Of a stretch of 20,919 nt of DNA, positions 19,336 to 20,919 are shown piece after piece (position 1 is the first letter of the stretch; each line of letters begins with the position of its first letter). This stretch comes from Tieghemiomyces parasiticus (Eukaryota > Kickxellomycota > Dimargaritomycetes > Dimargaritales > Dimargaritaceae), in contig JANBPT010000851.1 of NCBI GenBank assembly GCA_027575765.1, positions 1 through 20,919 on the forward strand, read 5' to 3'. The notes under the pieces are model-generated. The model had not been told where the DNA came from, did not search any database, and was given only the letters and a program-made list of their open reading frames with translations. A program made the translations under genes and the position numbers.

Positions 19336-20919
19336 CCGCTAGAAGCTCAGGAAGCTAGCCACTGCTGCAATGCAGAGAGGATTGGCGGGCGAGGGGGGTG
19401 GCGAGAAGGGCTGCCGCGTCTGGAAGGCCAGGCCCGGGTGTAGGGCTGTGTGCGCGGGGATCTAAAGAGCTGGCTGGTGGGCGGGCGGGATGCTCGGGAC
19501 GTTTGGGGAGGGAGGGCGGTGGAGGCGGGCCCCGGACGAAGATGCGTGGCAATCAATCTGGCGATGCGTGCTGTCTATTATAATACGGAACATGAGGGCG
19601 TGGTGGATCGTTTCAGGGGGGGTCGAGTAGCACGGCGAACAATTCTCCAGTTGTTTTTTGGAAGCCGGGGGTTGACGGCTTTGGCATGCAGCAGCGGAGG
19701 CCCGCTGTTCCTGGAATATACACGTGTGAGAGAGCAAGAGGCAGCAGGGCCCGGGAACGGTTGGGGTGAGTGGGCCAGACAACGGCGAGCTGGCGAGGTT
19801 GGGGTCCGGGCCAGACGACGTTGGGTAAACACTGGAGACGGGGGTAGGGGGGTGCTTCAGCTGTCAGAAAGGTGATGAATAGGACAGGGGTGTATGTAAG
19901 ACGTAGGACAGGCCTGCCAATGCGACCGATTGTCTACCATCTTTGGCCAGCCGCTCTATCAACCACCACCCGGCACTTACACACGCGCCCCGGACCCTGG
20001 CACCATCCCCCGCGGCGATCCCGGCTGAACCCCCCAACCAGACACATTCTTTGTTTTAACCTTTGTTGGTCCTCGAGCTCGGTAGAGTGGGTTCGTAGAG
20101 GACGGACGAGCCGCTAAGCAGCACTGGGCGTCAGAGCCCCCAACGTTGAGCTCAGGGCCGCTCGCCTGGCTGTCACCCACAAAAACCGTCTATCGTTGAA
20201 ACCCCCCCCCTAATGCTCCAGCAGCCGGGTCGAGTGCGAATTTCCTGCGGAAATATCCATATTCTCTTCAGGCGGTATCAGTATCCGCCACCCACATCAT
20301 GTGCGGACCACAGATGCATGGTGGCGGCCCAATGCAGATAGACTATCCTGCAGCTATCAGGTATACATGAAGTATTTAATAAGCTCCTACTGGGCACTGC
20401 ATACCGGTGTGATAATATCTCAAGCCTTCGAAGGTTGCATAATGGTGGTGTCGGCGCAGTAGAATCTCCCCAAAAAAAGTCCAAAACCAGTTGCCACATG
20501 TGAAAGTGGTAGTGGGTTTGAAACGGGGGGGGGTGGAGGGAAAGTGAAAGGCACAACAGGCGGTGGGACAGACGCGCTTCCCACTCTCAGCCGTCAGCCA
20601 CGCACACAACTCAACCCCATACGTGCTGTCGGAACCTTCGTTGTCTTCACCCGTATAAAGCGTAGTGGTCGCGACGGCTAGTGCGCAGCCATAGTCGTCG
20701 TGACTTCCTGGACGCGGTAGGGGGGGCAGCAGAGATATCAAGCGTGGTATAATGAGCAGACTATGGATTAATTGCACTGTAAAGAGGCCGTCCGCCACTA
20801 GCTGGGATGATAACCAGAGTAGACATGCCAGATCAGCCCGGAACCGAGGTTCATAATAAGTAAATCCTACCTCGCTGCAATACGGACACTCGCCAAACAG
20901 AATACCAAGGCTCTGGCGC
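19336..20919. other. Right end of window, no supported gene
   Basis: About 1.6 kb. The first 250 nt are very GC-rich, followed by average composition. Open frames up to 141 codons occur on both strands (19450-19875 plus, 20376-20798 minus), but they overlap others, often begin with GTG or TTG, and show no domain. There is a C tract at 20202-20210 and a G tract at 20525-20533. Confidence 0.5.

Noticed and set aside
19450..19875. 141-codon plus-strand frame
   Set aside because: It is Arg/Gly-rich owing to GC-rich DNA, with overlapping frames on the other strand and no domain or splice support.
20376..20798. 140-codon minus-strand frame
   Set aside because: It begins at GTG, has no recognisable motif and crosses homopolymer-rich non-coding sequence.

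Overview
The window looks like nuclear DNA of a fungus. The reasons are spliceosomal introns of about 110-310 nt with GTAAG-type donors and short CT-rich acceptors, a tail-anchored VAP/Scs2 gene, an intron-containing tRNA-Ser, AATAAA clusters and pyrimidine-rich leaders. An early-diverging (zygomycete-grade) lineage is possible, but that is inference. The standard genetic code fits: TAA and TAG end the clear genes.

Layout. The left edge cuts a tRNA-Ser(UGA) gene on the minus strand; only its 5' half and part of its intron are present. At 1650-5176 (minus) lies a four-exon gene for a 986-residue protein with an N-terminal WD40 propeller and a long helical C-terminus. About 5.2-12.6 kb is gene-poor. 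It has scattered G/C homopolymers, a polypurine/G-quadruplex region near 9.65-10.15 kb, a (GT)11 microsatellite, and two weak multi-exon candidates that would converge near 9.03 kb. At 12703-14427 (minus) is an intact single-exon gene for a disordered Ser/Pro/Arg-rich orphan protein, with a TA-rich element upstream and four AATAAA signals downstream. The 14.5-17.2 kb stretch has only weak candidates: a 51-aa two-exon ORF and a 213-codon ORF. At 17279-18839 (minus) is a four-exon VAP homologue: MSP domain, coiled coil and C-terminal tail anchor. From 18.84 kb to the end I see only its pyrimidine-rich leader (on the coding strand) and unassigned sequence.

Function. The three confident protein genes are all on the minus strand and 7-9 kb (gene 1 to gene 2) or about 3 kb (gene 2 to VAP) apart, so they are separate transcription units, not a cluster. 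VAP acts at ER membrane contact sites. The WD40/helical protein has the architecture of membrane-coat or tethering subunits, but its identity is unknown. I found no mobile element with recognisable enzymes, no CRISPR and no defence or biosynthetic cluster. Exon structures were inferred by reading splice signals and reading phase by eye.
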